DNA of 64,000 nt from Pseudomonas sp. PDM18 (GTDB lineage: Bacteria > Pseudomonadota > Gammaproteobacteria > Pseudomonadales > Pseudomonadaceae), in contig NZ_JACVBX010000007.1 in assembly GCF_014852585.1 (NCBI RefSeq), positions 248,001 through 312,000 of the forward strand. Reading direction: 5' to 3'. Position 1 is the stretch's first letter. The number at the start of each line of letters is the position of its first letter. Shown here one piece after another: positions 1-6,667 of the stretch. The position numbers and the translations under genes were made by a program. Below the pieces are notes generated by a model. It saw only the letters and a program-made list of their open reading frames with translations. It ran no database searches and had not been told where the DNA came from.

Positions 1-37
1 AGCAGGCTGCCCAGCTGGATCAGGCCGCGCTACGCGA

Positions 38-481
38 TCAGGAGTGAGCGTCGCCCGTCTCGCCGTACAGGCCGAGTTCCGCAATGGCCAGCAGGGCGCA
101 GCGCTCGTCGTTGTCCGAGGTATCGCCGCTGACGCCGATGGCGCCCAGCAGCCGGCCTTCGTCATCGCGCAGGAGAATGCCGCCGGCCACCGGAATCACC
201 TCGCCACCAGTGAGGCTGTTGATCGCATCGAAGAACGCTGGCATGGCCTGGGCGCGGCGCGCCAGTTCGCGGCCGCCGAAGCCCATGCCCAGGCAGCCGC
301 GCGCCTTGCCGGTGGCGATCTGCGGGCGGAGGAAGCTGGCCTGCTCGTCACGCAGCACGGCCAGCGGGTGACCGGCCGCATCCAGCACGGCGGCGGCCAG
401 CGGACGCACGCCCTCGGCGCGGGCGTGACGCAGGGTGGCGGCAGCCAGGCGCGCGGCCAGTTCGAAGTCGAGATCGGTCAT
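38..481 (-). CDS. GlcG/HbpS-like (DUF336) protein
   Basis: A 147-residue protein of the GlcG/HbpS family, small proteins found beside many catabolic genes; some members bind haem or degradation products of it. The family look is in the Ala-rich helix at the N-terminus, a VLDAAGHPLAVLRDE strand pair, and the C-terminal Gly-rich EVIPVAGGILLRDDEGRLLGAIGVSG segment. I start at the ATG at 481 because GGAG lies 9 nt upstream; a longer start at 496 would overlap the amidohydrolase and has no ribosome site. It lies 2 nt after the amidohydrolase stop, so the two are probably co-transcribed. A second family member is at 52804. The true role is unknown. Confidence 0.85.
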   Translation of the reverse strand: MTDLDFELAARLAAATLRHARAEGVRPLAAAVLDAAGHPLAVLRDEQASFLRPQIATGKARGCLGMGFGGRELARRAQAMPAFFDAINSLTGGEVIPVAGGILLRDDEGRLLGAIGVSGDTSDNDERCALLAIAELGLYGETGDAHS

Positions 482-483
482 GT

Positions 484-1827
484 TCACTGGCTCCATTTAC
501 CCAGTTGGGCGACGCGGTCGCGGGTATAGAGGTCGGTCCATTTCAGCGAGTTGAAGTCAGATACCTGCTTGGGGTTATAGGCGGTGCGTTGCAGGCGTAC
601 CGGCTCGCCGGCCTTGTACACGGCCTGCAGGCGGTTACGGTCTTGAAGAATGCGGATGTCTTCCAGCGGCGAGCCGTCGAGGATCAGCAGGTCGGCCTGC
701 TTGCCCGTCTCCAGGGTGCCGAGGGTTTCGCCGCGGGGCATCAGGCGCGAGCCGACATTGGTGGCGGCATAGAGCGCTTCGGCGGGGGTGAAGTCCAGCC
801 GGCGCACCAGTAGTTCCAGCTCGCGGGCGTGCCATTCGCCGTAGGGTGTCACGGCGAAACCGCTGTCGCTCCCGCAGGCGAAGGGGACGCCGGCGGCCTT
901 GGCGCGCTTGAGTACCGGCGTGCCCAGTTCCAGGGTGCGCGCACAGTAGCCGGCGTAGCCGGTGGCGATGGCCGGGTCGTGGGGCTGGCAGAAGTCCACG
1001 GTGTTCTGTGGGAGGGTCATGGTCGGCGCGAGCACGCTGCCGGCTTCGAGCAGCGCCTCGATACAGGCGTCGTCCATGTAGAAGGCGTGGAAGACCAGGT
1101 CGACGCCGGCCTTGGCCGCGTACATGACTGCTTCACGGCCGTAGGCGTGGGTCGCCACGCGGCAGCCCAGGCGATGGGCTTCCTCGACCATCTCGCGGGT
1201 TTCGTCGGCGGTGAAGGCGGCGATGATCTCGCCATTGGGCCGGCGGTGCGTGCCGTCCATGGCGATCTTGATCAGGTCGACGCCGTCCTTGGCCTGCTTG
1301 CGGATTTGGGCGATGGCCTCGGTGCGGCTGGTGACCAGTGCGGCGGTGAAGTATTCCGGTGCGCCGACGCGGCTGGGGAACCAGTCGTTGAGGCTCTGCC
1401 GGTTGGTGATCACGCGGCTGCTGGCGGCGATGCGCGGGCCCTCGAAGAGCCCGGCGTTGACCGTGTTGCGCACGGCGATGCTGAGCTGGCCGCTGTCGCC
1501 GGGACAGACCATGGAGGTGACGCCGGCGGCGAGCACGTGCTGGGCGAAGAACAACCCGCGCAGGGCGCGGAATTCGTCGCTGGTCCAGATATCGATGTCT
1601 TCCTCGCTCTGGGCGTTACCGAAGGCCAGGTGGGTGTGCACGTCGACCAGCCCCGGCATGACGAAGTCGCCGTGGACTTCGCGGTCCCTCGCTGCCGGGC
1701 GCGGCGCCTCGGCCGTCGGCCCGACGTGGCGGATCACGCCGTTCTCGATGATCAGTGTCTGTTGCTGGCGCGTTTCCAGGCCGGTGCCATCGAACAGGGT
1801 GGAGCAGTGCAGGTGCAGGGCGCCCAT
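484..1827 (-). CDS. Amidohydrolase family protein (imidazolonepropionase/prolidase-like)
   Basis: A 447-residue metal-dependent hydrolase of the amidohydrolase superfamily, acting on a C-N or related bond of an unidentified substrate in the cytoplasm. The binuclear metal site is complete: H64-T-H66 after strand 1, K187 (the residue that is carboxylated in this family), H227, H247 and D321 in CGSDSG. A C-terminal small beta domain ends the chain. There is no signal peptide. The ribosome site GAGGAG lies 9 nt before the ATG, and an AACAACAA motif lies further upstream. It is followed at once by the GlcG-like gene and is transcribed away from the SnoaL-like gene. Placement at the edge of the catabolic island suggests it removes a side chain or opens a ring product; this is inference. 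Confidence 0.88.
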   Translation of the reverse strand: MGALHLHCSTLFDGTGLETRQQQTLIIENGVIRHVGPTAEAPRPAARDREVHGDFVMPGLVDVHTHLAFGNAQSEEDIDIWTSDEFRALRGLFFAQHVLAAGVTSMVCPGDSGQLSIAVRNTVNAGLFEGPRIAASSRVITNRQSLNDWFPSRVGAPEYFTAALVTSRTEAIAQIRKQAKDGVDLIKIAMDGTHRRPNGEIIAAFTADETREMVEEAHRLGCRVATHAYGREAVMYAAKAGVDLVFHAFYMDDACIEALLEAGSVLAPTMTLPQNTVDFCQPHDPAIATGYAGYCARTLELGTPVLKRAKAAGVPFACGSDSGFAVTPYGEWHARELELLVRRLDFTPAEALYAATNVGSRLMPRGETLGTLETGKQADLLILDGSPLEDIRILQDRNRLQAVYKAGEPVRLQRTAYNPKQVSDFNSLKWTDLYTRDRVAQLGKWSQ

Positions 1828-1845
1828 GGTCGGACTCTCCTCGTC

Positions 1846-1853
1846 TTGTTGTT
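1846..1853 (-). promoter_or_regulatory. Candidate Hfq/Crc target (AAnAAnAA)
   Basis: The minus strand reads AACAACAA just upstream of the GACGAGGAG ribosome site of the amidohydrolase. It is an exact AAnAAnAA match, the known Pseudomonas Hfq/Crc catabolite-repression motif. A short A-rich motif can occur by chance, but it recurs before several genes of this island. Confidence 0.45.
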
Positions 1854-1900
1854 TGCCGGCAGGCTAGGGCGGGCGTGCCGGCCGGCACCATCAGATATGG

Positions 1901-1918
1901 TCGATGGGCACCCATCGA
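1901..1918. promoter_or_regulatory. Palindrome in divergent promoter region
   Basis: Perfect inverted repeat TCGATGGG-CA-CCCATCGA with 8-bp arms, placed 74 bp upstream of the amidohydrolase start and 172 bp upstream of the SnoaL-like gene. A further TCGAT lies at about 1923. It looks like a dimer operator, but the regulator is not known. Confidence 0.45.
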
Positions 1919-1986
1919 TGCCGTCGATACCTGGCGCAGGCCACGTGTTTCCTGCGCTTCATAGGAGGATGCGATGCTGCAGGACG

Positions 1987-2032
1987 GGTATCGGGAGTGG
2001 CGATGCCTGGCATGGCGATCGGCGATTTTTCC
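1987..2032 (+). promoter_or_regulatory. Shared LysR-type operator, copy 4
   Basis: This 46-bp element aligns without gaps to the one at 5074-5119 (33 of 46 bases identical). It contains ATCG-N7-CGAT at 1990-2004, which is a symmetric T-N11-A LysR box. It ends 57 bp before the start of the SnoaL-like gene and faces it. Confidence 0.65.
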
Positions 2033-2089
2033 TGCGGCCGTGGCGAGGGCGAGGATGCGCCCGCCCATCAATCACCAAGGGAAAATCCC

Positions 2090-2470
2090 ATGAAGGCTAT
2101 TCGTGATCTGTTGCTGAACCTGGAAGCCGAACGCCAGCGCGCCCTGGTCGAGGAGGACCACACGCGGCTGGACGAACTGTTCGCCGATGAGTTGCTGTAT
2201 GTGCACACCACCGGGCTGGTGCAGGACAAGGCGCAGTACCTGGACTATGCCCGCCACGCCGTGCGCTACCTGGCGGTGGAGCGTGGCGAGCTGGCGGTTC
2301 GTCTGTTCGGCGATGGACTGGCGCTGATGAGCGGCCCGCAGTGCAACCTGCTGCAGAAGCGCGGCGGCGGCGAGCCGGTGCGTGCCGAGGGTTTTGCCAC
2401 GCAGCTCTGGGTGAAGAGCGAGGAGGGGTGGCGCATCGCGTCGTTCCATGGCACCCGCGCGCCGGCCTGA
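2090..2470 (+). CDS. SnoaL-like / NTF2 superfamily protein (DUF4440-like)
   Basis: A 126-residue protein with the cone-shaped NTF2-like fold used by small hydratases, isomerases and cyclases acting on hydrophobic substrates. The pattern is typical: N-terminal helix, DELFADELLYVHTTG where the pocket begins, then paired strands ending in LWVKSEEGWRIASFHGT. I use the ATG at 2090, which has AAGGGAA 7 nt upstream; earlier in-frame starts lack a ribosome site. It stands alone, with one of the four shared LysR operators just upstream, so it likely belongs to the same regulon as the hydrolase, VOC and hydroxylase genes. Whether it is an enzyme or a binding protein cannot be told. Confidence 0.75.
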   Translation: MKAIRDLLLNLEAERQRALVEEDHTRLDELFADELLYVHTTGLVQDKAQYLDYARHAVRYLAVERGELAVRLFGDGLALMSGPQCNLLQKRGGGEPVRAEGFATQLWVKSEEGWRIASFHGTRAPA

Positions 2471-2512
2471 CCTGAACCTACGAAGAACACCCGTCGCCGG
2501 CGTCGTAGCGAA

Positions 2513-2561
2513 CCTGCAGGAGCGGGCCATGCCCGCGATCGCGCCCTTGGGGCGCTCCTGC
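2513..2561. repeat. REP-like palindrome
   Basis: Nested inverted repeats: outer arms GCAGGAGCG (2516-2524) and CGCTCCTGC (2553-2561), inner GCGGGC-cat-GCCCGC. The GGAGCGGGC...GCCCGCGATCGC pattern is typical of Pseudomonas REP sequences. It sits between the convergent SnoaL-like and alpha/beta hydrolase genes. Confidence 0.6.
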
Positions 2562-2576
2562 CGGGGAGCGAGCAGC

Positions 2577-2602
2577 AAGAAAACGGCGCCAACGGGCGCC
2601 GT
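2577..2602 (-). terminator. Rho-independent terminator of the alpha/beta hydrolase
   Basis: Stem ACGGCGCC/GGCGCCGT (8 bp, 4-nt loop) at 2583-2602. On the minus strand it is followed by TTTTCTT, so it terminates transcription coming from the hydrolase at 2658. Confidence 0.7.
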
Positions 2603-2657
2603 GGAGGGCGGGGCGACGCCCCGCAGGAGCAGCGCCGGGTGACCGGCGCAAGGGATT

Positions 2658-3815
2658 TCAGGCAGTGCGGCCGCCGAGGGTTTCGGCGATCCAGTCGGCG
2701 ATGTAATGACCGGCGTTGATGCTGTTGTCGAAGCTCGAATGCTGCACGCCGCCTTCGCGCTCGGTGAAGATCTTCAGCTCGCGTTTCGGGCTGTTCACCA
2801 GCTGTTCGTAAGTGCGATGCGCCCATTTCAGCGGAATCTGCGAGTCCTTCTCGCCGTGGGTGACCAGGAAGGGCACGCGGATGCGGTCCAGCACGCCATC
2901 CAGGTGCACGTTCTCGGCGATGGCCATGAACTCGTCCATGTCCTTCGCGCCCCAGACCCACTGCACGTGCGCCCAATAGTGCGGCACCGGGAAGTTGCCT
3001 TCCTTCTCCAGGCGGCGCTTCTGCACGTCGCGCCAGTCGTGGTTGGCGCCCCACACCACACCGCAGGCGAAGCGCGGCTCGAAGGCCACTGCGCGCGGGC
3101 AGTAGTAGCCGCCCAGGGAGACGCCCTCCAGGCCGATGCGCTTGGGGTCGACTTCGGGGTGGGTTTCCAGCCAGTCCACCACGCGGCTCGCCCAGTGCTC
3201 GCTGTCGTAGCGCGCGGTCAGGCCGTGCAGGCGCAACGCCTCGCCGGTGCCGGGCTGGTCGATGATCAGCGAGGACACGCCGCGCCTGGCCAGCCAGGCC
3301 GGCAGGCCGACGCGGTATTTCATTTCCTTGGTCGAATCCAGGCCGTTGACTTGCACCAGCAGCGGCGCCGGGCCGTCGACGCCCTCAGCGCGCACCAGCA
3401 GGCCGGAGAGGTGCTTGCCCTCATAGGGGATTTCCACCCGCTCGCAGTTTTCCTTCGACAGGTCGATGCCGCGCGCGAAGGTTTCCAGGAAGCGCTGGTA
3501 CAACGCCGCGCGGCCGGGAGCGCCGTGGGCCTGCAGGCGTTCGCAGGTGAGGTAGTAGGTGGCGGCGCGGTTGTATTTCTCGCCGGCGGAGAGGCGGCGG
3601 CCGGCGGCTTCGTCTTCCTCGGCGAGGCCGCAGAGCTTGTCGGCCATCTTCGCCCAGGTTTCGCGGAAAGCCTGGGTGCCGGCGGCATCGGGCTGTTTGG
3701 CGGCCTCCTGCAGAGGGGCGCACATTTCCTCGATCTCGCCCAGACGGGCGCCCATCTCGATGGCCAGGTCCACCGAGAGATTCCAGACGTAATTGGTGGG
3801 GAAGTAACGGAACAT
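2658..3815 (-). CDS. Alpha/beta hydrolase (FrsA / 2,6-dihydroxypseudooxynicotine hydrolase-like)
   Basis: A 385-residue hydrolase with a helical N-terminal cap (about residues 1-130) and an alpha/beta core. The catalytic triad is visible: S233 in GVSLG, D324 in HGEKDSQIP and H359 in GGVQHSSFD. Size and layout resemble the DHPON hydrolase group, which cleaves C-C bonds of acylated aromatic rings; other relatives are esterases. There is no signal peptide. The ATG has AAGGA 8 nt upstream, and an AAGAAGAA motif overlaps the start. A shared LysR operator lies 100-145 bp upstream. Next to a ring-cleavage-type protein, a C-C hydrolase acting on a side chain or cleavage product is plausible but unproven. 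Confidence 0.82.
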   Translation of the reverse strand: MFRYFPTNYVWNLSVDLAIEMGARLGEIEEMCAPLQEAAKQPDAAGTQAFRETWAKMADKLCGLAEEDEAAGRRLSAGEKYNRAATYYLTCERLQAHGAPGRAALYQRFLETFARGIDLSKENCERVEIPYEGKHLSGLLVRAEGVDGPAPLLVQVNGLDSTKEMKYRVGLPAWLARRGVSSLIIDQPGTGEALRLHGLTARYDSEHWASRVVDWLETHPEVDPKRIGLEGVSLGGYYCPRAVAFEPRFACGVVWGANHDWRDVQKRRLEKEGNFPVPHYWAHVQWVWGAKDMDEFMAIAENVHLDGVLDRIRVPFLVTHGEKDSQIPLKWAHRTYEQLVNSPKRELKIFTEREGGVQHSSFDNSINAGHYIADWIAETLGGRTA

Positions 3816-3822
3816 TCTTCTT
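3815..3822 (-). promoter_or_regulatory. Candidate Hfq/Crc target at start codon
   Basis: Minus strand AAGAAGAA overlaps the A of the ATG of the alpha/beta hydrolase, directly after its AAGGA ribosome site. Exact AAnAAnAA match in the position where Hfq/Crc would block initiation. Confidence 0.45.
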
Positions 3823-3914
3823 GTCCTTCTGCGGTCGTTGAGTCCGGCGCCCGGAAACAGCGGCAGGCACGCAGGGCGCGGTTCGAAGGCAAGGTACGCA
3901 GGCGGGCAGGGGCG

Positions 3915-3960
3915 GGGCCAATCGCGAGTGGGGATGCGAGGTATCGTGAAACGCGATGCC
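3915..3960 (-). promoter_or_regulatory. Shared LysR-type operator, copy 1
   Basis: Read in the direction of the alpha/beta hydrolase, this element matches the one before the VOC gene at 39 of 46 positions, with 24 consecutive identical bases (3918-3941). It carries the T-N11-A dyad ATCG-N7-CGAT at 3943-3957. The interval 3816-4014 has no other gene. Confidence 0.75.
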
Positions 3961-4014
3961 CCGGCGCCGTTGCGGCGGCCGGGGCGATGGCGACTGCTCA
4001 GCGCGGTGAAGTGC

Positions 4015-4953
4015 TCAGGCGCTGGCGCGCAGGGCTTCCGGTTGCTGGTCGACGCTCTGGATGAAGGCGCGGATGCGCTCGCGCAACCAGCGGTGCATGG
4101 GGTCGCCCTCCATGCTGCGGTGCCAGAGCATGAATTCGCGCATCACCGGGATCTTCACCGGCGGCGGCAGGATGCGCAGCGGCAGGTAGCGCGCGTACAG
4201 CTCGGCCAGACGCCGATGCATGGTCGCCACGCGCTGGGTGCCGACCAGCAGTTGCGGCAGGGTGTTGAAGTCGTTGGTGATCACTTCCAGGCGACGGTTG
4301 AAGCCGTACTGGTTCATGAACCAGTCCTCGATGCTCAGGTGCCGGTTGCGCCCGAAGCCCACCGAGATGTGGCCCATCTGCATGTACTGCTCCAGGGTCA
4401 GGGAGTCGCCGACCGCGGGGTTGTCGCGCCAGACCACGCAGACGTGGTCCTCCTCGAACAGCAGCTGCGCCGGGTGGCCGTCGATGATGTAGCGCTCGGG
4501 CACGATCATCATGTCCACCTCGCCGCGCATCAGCAGCTCGGCGCTGTTGTCGCCGGGGCTGACCATCTCGAAGGTGATGTGCGGCGCCTCCTGGTGGATT
4601 TTCTGGATCACCTGGGCGAACAGCACGCTGATCAGGTAATCCGAGGTCACCAGGCGGAAGTGGCGCTTGCTGGTGGAGGGGTCGAACACCGGTTTGGCGG
4701 TGATCGAGGAACGGATGGTCAGCAGCACCTCGCGCACCGGGTTGGCCAGCTCCAGGGCGTAGGGCGTGGGCTGCATCTTGCGCCCGACCTGCACCAGCAG
4801 TTCGTCCTCGAAGAAGGTGCGCAGGCGCCCCAGTACGCCGCTGGTGGCCGACTGGGTCATGTGCAGGCGTTCGGCGGCGCGGGTGATGTTCTGCTCTTCG
4901 AGCAGTACATCCAGCGCCACCAGCAGATTCAGGTCCAGGTGGTGAAAACGCAT
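4015..4953 (-). CDS. LysR-type transcriptional regulator (NahR/NodD-like branch)
   Basis: A 312-residue LysR regulator. The N-terminal winged helix-turn-helix spans about residues 1-65 (HDLNLL-ALDVLLEEQNITRAAERLHMTQSATSG) and the rest is the periplasmic-binding-like effector domain. The helix-turn-helix wording is that of the NahR/LinR/NodD branch, whose members respond to aromatic or phenolic inducers. It lies between the alpha/beta hydrolase and the divergent VOC gene. The four dyad elements at 1987, 3915, 5074 and 6528 are the best candidates for its binding sites. A GGTATCGCGA half element at 4985-4994, about 30 bp before its own start, could serve autoregulation; that is weak. Confidence 0.92.
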   Translation of the reverse strand: MRFHHLDLNLLVALDVLLEEQNITRAAERLHMTQSATSGVLGRLRTFFEDELLVQVGRKMQPTPYALELANPVREVLLTIRSSITAKPVFDPSTSKRHFRLVTSDYLISVLFAQVIQKIHQEAPHITFEMVSPGDNSAELLMRGEVDMMIVPERYIIDGHPAQLLFEEDHVCVVWRDNPAVGDSLTLEQYMQMGHISVGFGRNRHLSIEDWFMNQYGFNRRLEVITNDFNTLPQLLVGTQRVATMHRRLAELYARYLPLRILPPPVKIPVMREFMLWHRSMEGDPMHRWLRERIRAFIQSVDQQPEALRASA

Positions 4954-5073
4954 GGCGATGGCTCACGGTTCTTGTAGTTATTTTCGCGATACCTTCCCGC
5001 TGCATTCCCGCTACGTCAATACCACTTCGCCATCGCTGTGCGGCTAACGCCCCGTGTCATGGGCTGCCGGGCA

Positions 5074-5119
5074 GGTATCGCGATTGCCGATGCCTCGCAT
5101 CCCCACTCGCGATTGGTCA
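5074..5119 (+). promoter_or_regulatory. Shared LysR-type operator, copy 2
   Basis: Reference copy of the 46-bp element. The T-N11-A dyad ATCG-N7-CGAT lies at 5077-5091, followed by TCGCAT and a second CGAT at 5110-5113. It lies between the divergent LysR and VOC genes, 116-161 bp before the VOC start. Confidence 0.75.
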
Positions 5120-5234
5120 GGGCGCCGGGCGAGCCATCAACCTGCGCTCCAGTCGAGCGGCCGACGAGCCGCGGCGACCCACCACCGGCGACCCGCTGCC
5201 CGGCGCCGAACATAATTTCAATGGAGTGGTAGCC

Positions 5235-6176
5235 ATGAACATTCTTGGACTCGACGCGCTGGTATTCGGCGTCGACGATATCCAGGCCTGTGCCGATTGC
5301 CTGCGTGACTACGGCCTCACGGCCGCCCAACTGGATGCCGACGGAGGCCGCTTCGAGGCGCTGGACGGCACCGCGATCATCATTCGCCGTGGCGATGATC
5401 CGAGCCTGCCGCCGGCGCTCGGGCCGACCCCGTCATTGCGCGAGACCGTCTACGGAGTGGCGTCCACCGCGGACCTGGAAGCCATCGCCGACGAGCTGGG
5501 ACGTGACCGCGAGGTGCGCCGCGACGAGAACGGCGCGCTGCACAGCGTCGACGACCTGGGCTTCGCCATTGCCTTCCAGGTGTCCTGGCGTCGCGTCTTC
5601 GAGGCGCCGGCCGACCTGACCAACGCCCCGGGCAGTGCGCCGCAGCGTCCGCTCAACCAGCTGGGCATCACCCCGGACATGCCAGCATTGCCGCGCTCGT
5701 TGTCCCATGTCGTTTACTTCGTGCCCGACGCGGTCAAGGGCGAAGCCTTCTACCGCGACCGCCTGGGCTTCGTCACCACCGACAGCTTCGTCGGCGTCGG
5801 CCCCTTCATGCGCAGCGCTGGCATGGACGACCACCATTGCCTGTTCATGATCCAGACCCCGCGTCACATGCAGGGCTGCGAACACTTCACCTTCCACATG
5901 GGCAGCGGCACCGAAGTGCTGCTGGCCGGCACGCGCTTCCAGCAGAAGGGCTGGACCAGCTTCTGGGGCCCCGGCCGCCACCTGCTGGGATCCAACTGGT
6001 TCTGGTACTTCAACAGCCCACTGGGCTGCCACATCGAGTACGACGCCGACATGGACAAGCACGACGACGCCTGGGCCGCACGCCAGGCGCCGATGTCGGC
6101 GGACAACTCGCAGCTGTTCCTCTTCACCTCGCGGGAGAAATGGGCGCCCAGCGGCCCGCCGCCCAAGCAGGGCTGA
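5235..6176 (+). CDS. Two-domain VOC / extradiol dioxygenase-like protein
   Basis: A 313-residue protein with two vicinal-oxygen-chelate modules (about 1-125 and 155-290), the layout of type I extradiol ring-cleavage dioxygenases. Candidate iron ligands in the second module are H158 (LSHVVYFV), H217 or H221 (CEHFTFHMG) and E268 (CHIEYD), with spacing close to the BphC family. Start ATG at 5235 has GGAG 8 nt upstream. A Rieske gene follows after 3 nt. A shared LysR operator lies upstream. Cleavage of a dihydroxylated ring is the natural reading, but VOC proteins also include isomerases and hydrolases. Confidence 0.83.
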   Translation: MNILGLDALVFGVDDIQACADCLRDYGLTAAQLDADGGRFEALDGTAIIIRRGDDPSLPPALGPTPSLRETVYGVASTADLEAIADELGRDREVRRDENGALHSVDDLGFAIAFQVSWRRVFEAPADLTNAPGSAPQRPLNQLGITPDMPALPRSLSHVVYFVPDAVKGEAFYRDRLGFVTTDSFVGVGPFMRSAGMDDHHCLFMIQTPRHMQGCEHFTFHMGSGTEVLLAGTRFQQKGWTSFWGPGRHLLGSNWFWYFNSPLGCHIEYDADMDKHDDAWAARQAPMSADNSQLFLFTSREKWAPSGPPPKQG

Positions 6177-6179
6177 GCC

Positions 6180-6527
6180 GTGGATTGCGTGGCGCTGTGC
6201 CGGCTCGATGAGCTGGGCGAGGGGCAGTCGCGCGGCTTCGACCCGCAGGGCAGGGGAGCGGACAGCCTGTTCGCTCTCCGTCACCAGGGTCAGGTGCGCG
6301 TGTACCGCAATCGCTGCCCGCATCTGTCGGTGCCTCTGGAGTACCGCAAGAACCGCTTCCTCAGCGCCGATGGCCAGTGGGTCATCTGCTACGCCCACGG
6401 CGCGCGCTTCCGCCCGGAGGACGGCACCTGCGTGCACGGCCCCTGTCGCGGGGAAGTTTTGCCGGCGCTGCAACACCGCGAGGCGGACGGTTGGCTGCTA
6501 TTGCCGCTGGCGCAACTGGACGCCTGA
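6180..6527 (+). CDS. Rieske [2Fe-2S] ferredoxin-like protein
   Basis: A 115-residue single-domain Rieske protein. The cluster ligands are C46-P-H48 and C70-Y-A-H73, with 21 residues between the boxes as in Rieske ferredoxins. The start is GTG, 3 nt after the VOC stop, so translation is probably coupled. No ring-hydroxylating oxygenase alpha subunit and no ferredoxin reductase is present in the window. It may therefore donate electrons to an unlinked oxygenase, or keep the iron of the neighbouring VOC dioxygenase reduced, as ferredoxins such as XylT do in other extradiol pathways. The second idea is inference. Confidence 0.85.
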   Translation: MDCVALCRLDELGEGQSRGFDPQGRGADSLFALRHQGQVRVYRNRCPHLSVPLEYRKNRFLSADGQWVICYAHGARFRPEDGTCVHGPCRGEVLPALQHREADGWLLLPLAQLDA

Positions 6528-6573
6528 GGTATCGCGCCGCGCGATAGGTCGCATCCGCGGACTCGATTAGTCA
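6528..6573 (+). promoter_or_regulatory. Shared LysR-type operator, copy 3
   Basis: Aligns without gaps to 5074-5119 at 32 of 46 positions and keeps the dyad ATCG-N7-CGAT (6531-6545), the TCGCAT block and the second CGAT. It begins directly after the Rieske stop codon and lies 95-140 bp before the FAD hydroxylase. Confidence 0.65.
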
Positions 6574-6641
6574 AAGCCCGGCCCCGCCGGGAAGCTGTGC
6601 CCCGGGCACGCAGAACGGCCGCCGCGCAGGACGTGGCGGAC

Positions 6642-6652
6642 AACAAGAACAA
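6642..6652 (+). promoter_or_regulatory. Candidate Hfq/Crc target (double)
   Basis: Overlapping AACAAGAA and AAGAACAA, both exact AAnAAnAA matches, 16-26 nt before the ATG of the FAD hydroxylase. Confidence 0.5.
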
Positions 6653-6667
6653 GACGTGAGAGATGCC

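Noticed and set aside
1-37. Possible gene end or start at the left edge
   Set aside because: 37 bases are too few to assign; no start codon with a ribosome site could be defended.
4985-4994. GGTATCGCGA half element before the LysR gene as a fifth operator
   Set aside because: Only the first ten bases match; the CGAT half of the T-N11-A dyad is absent, so I mention it only as possible autoregulation.
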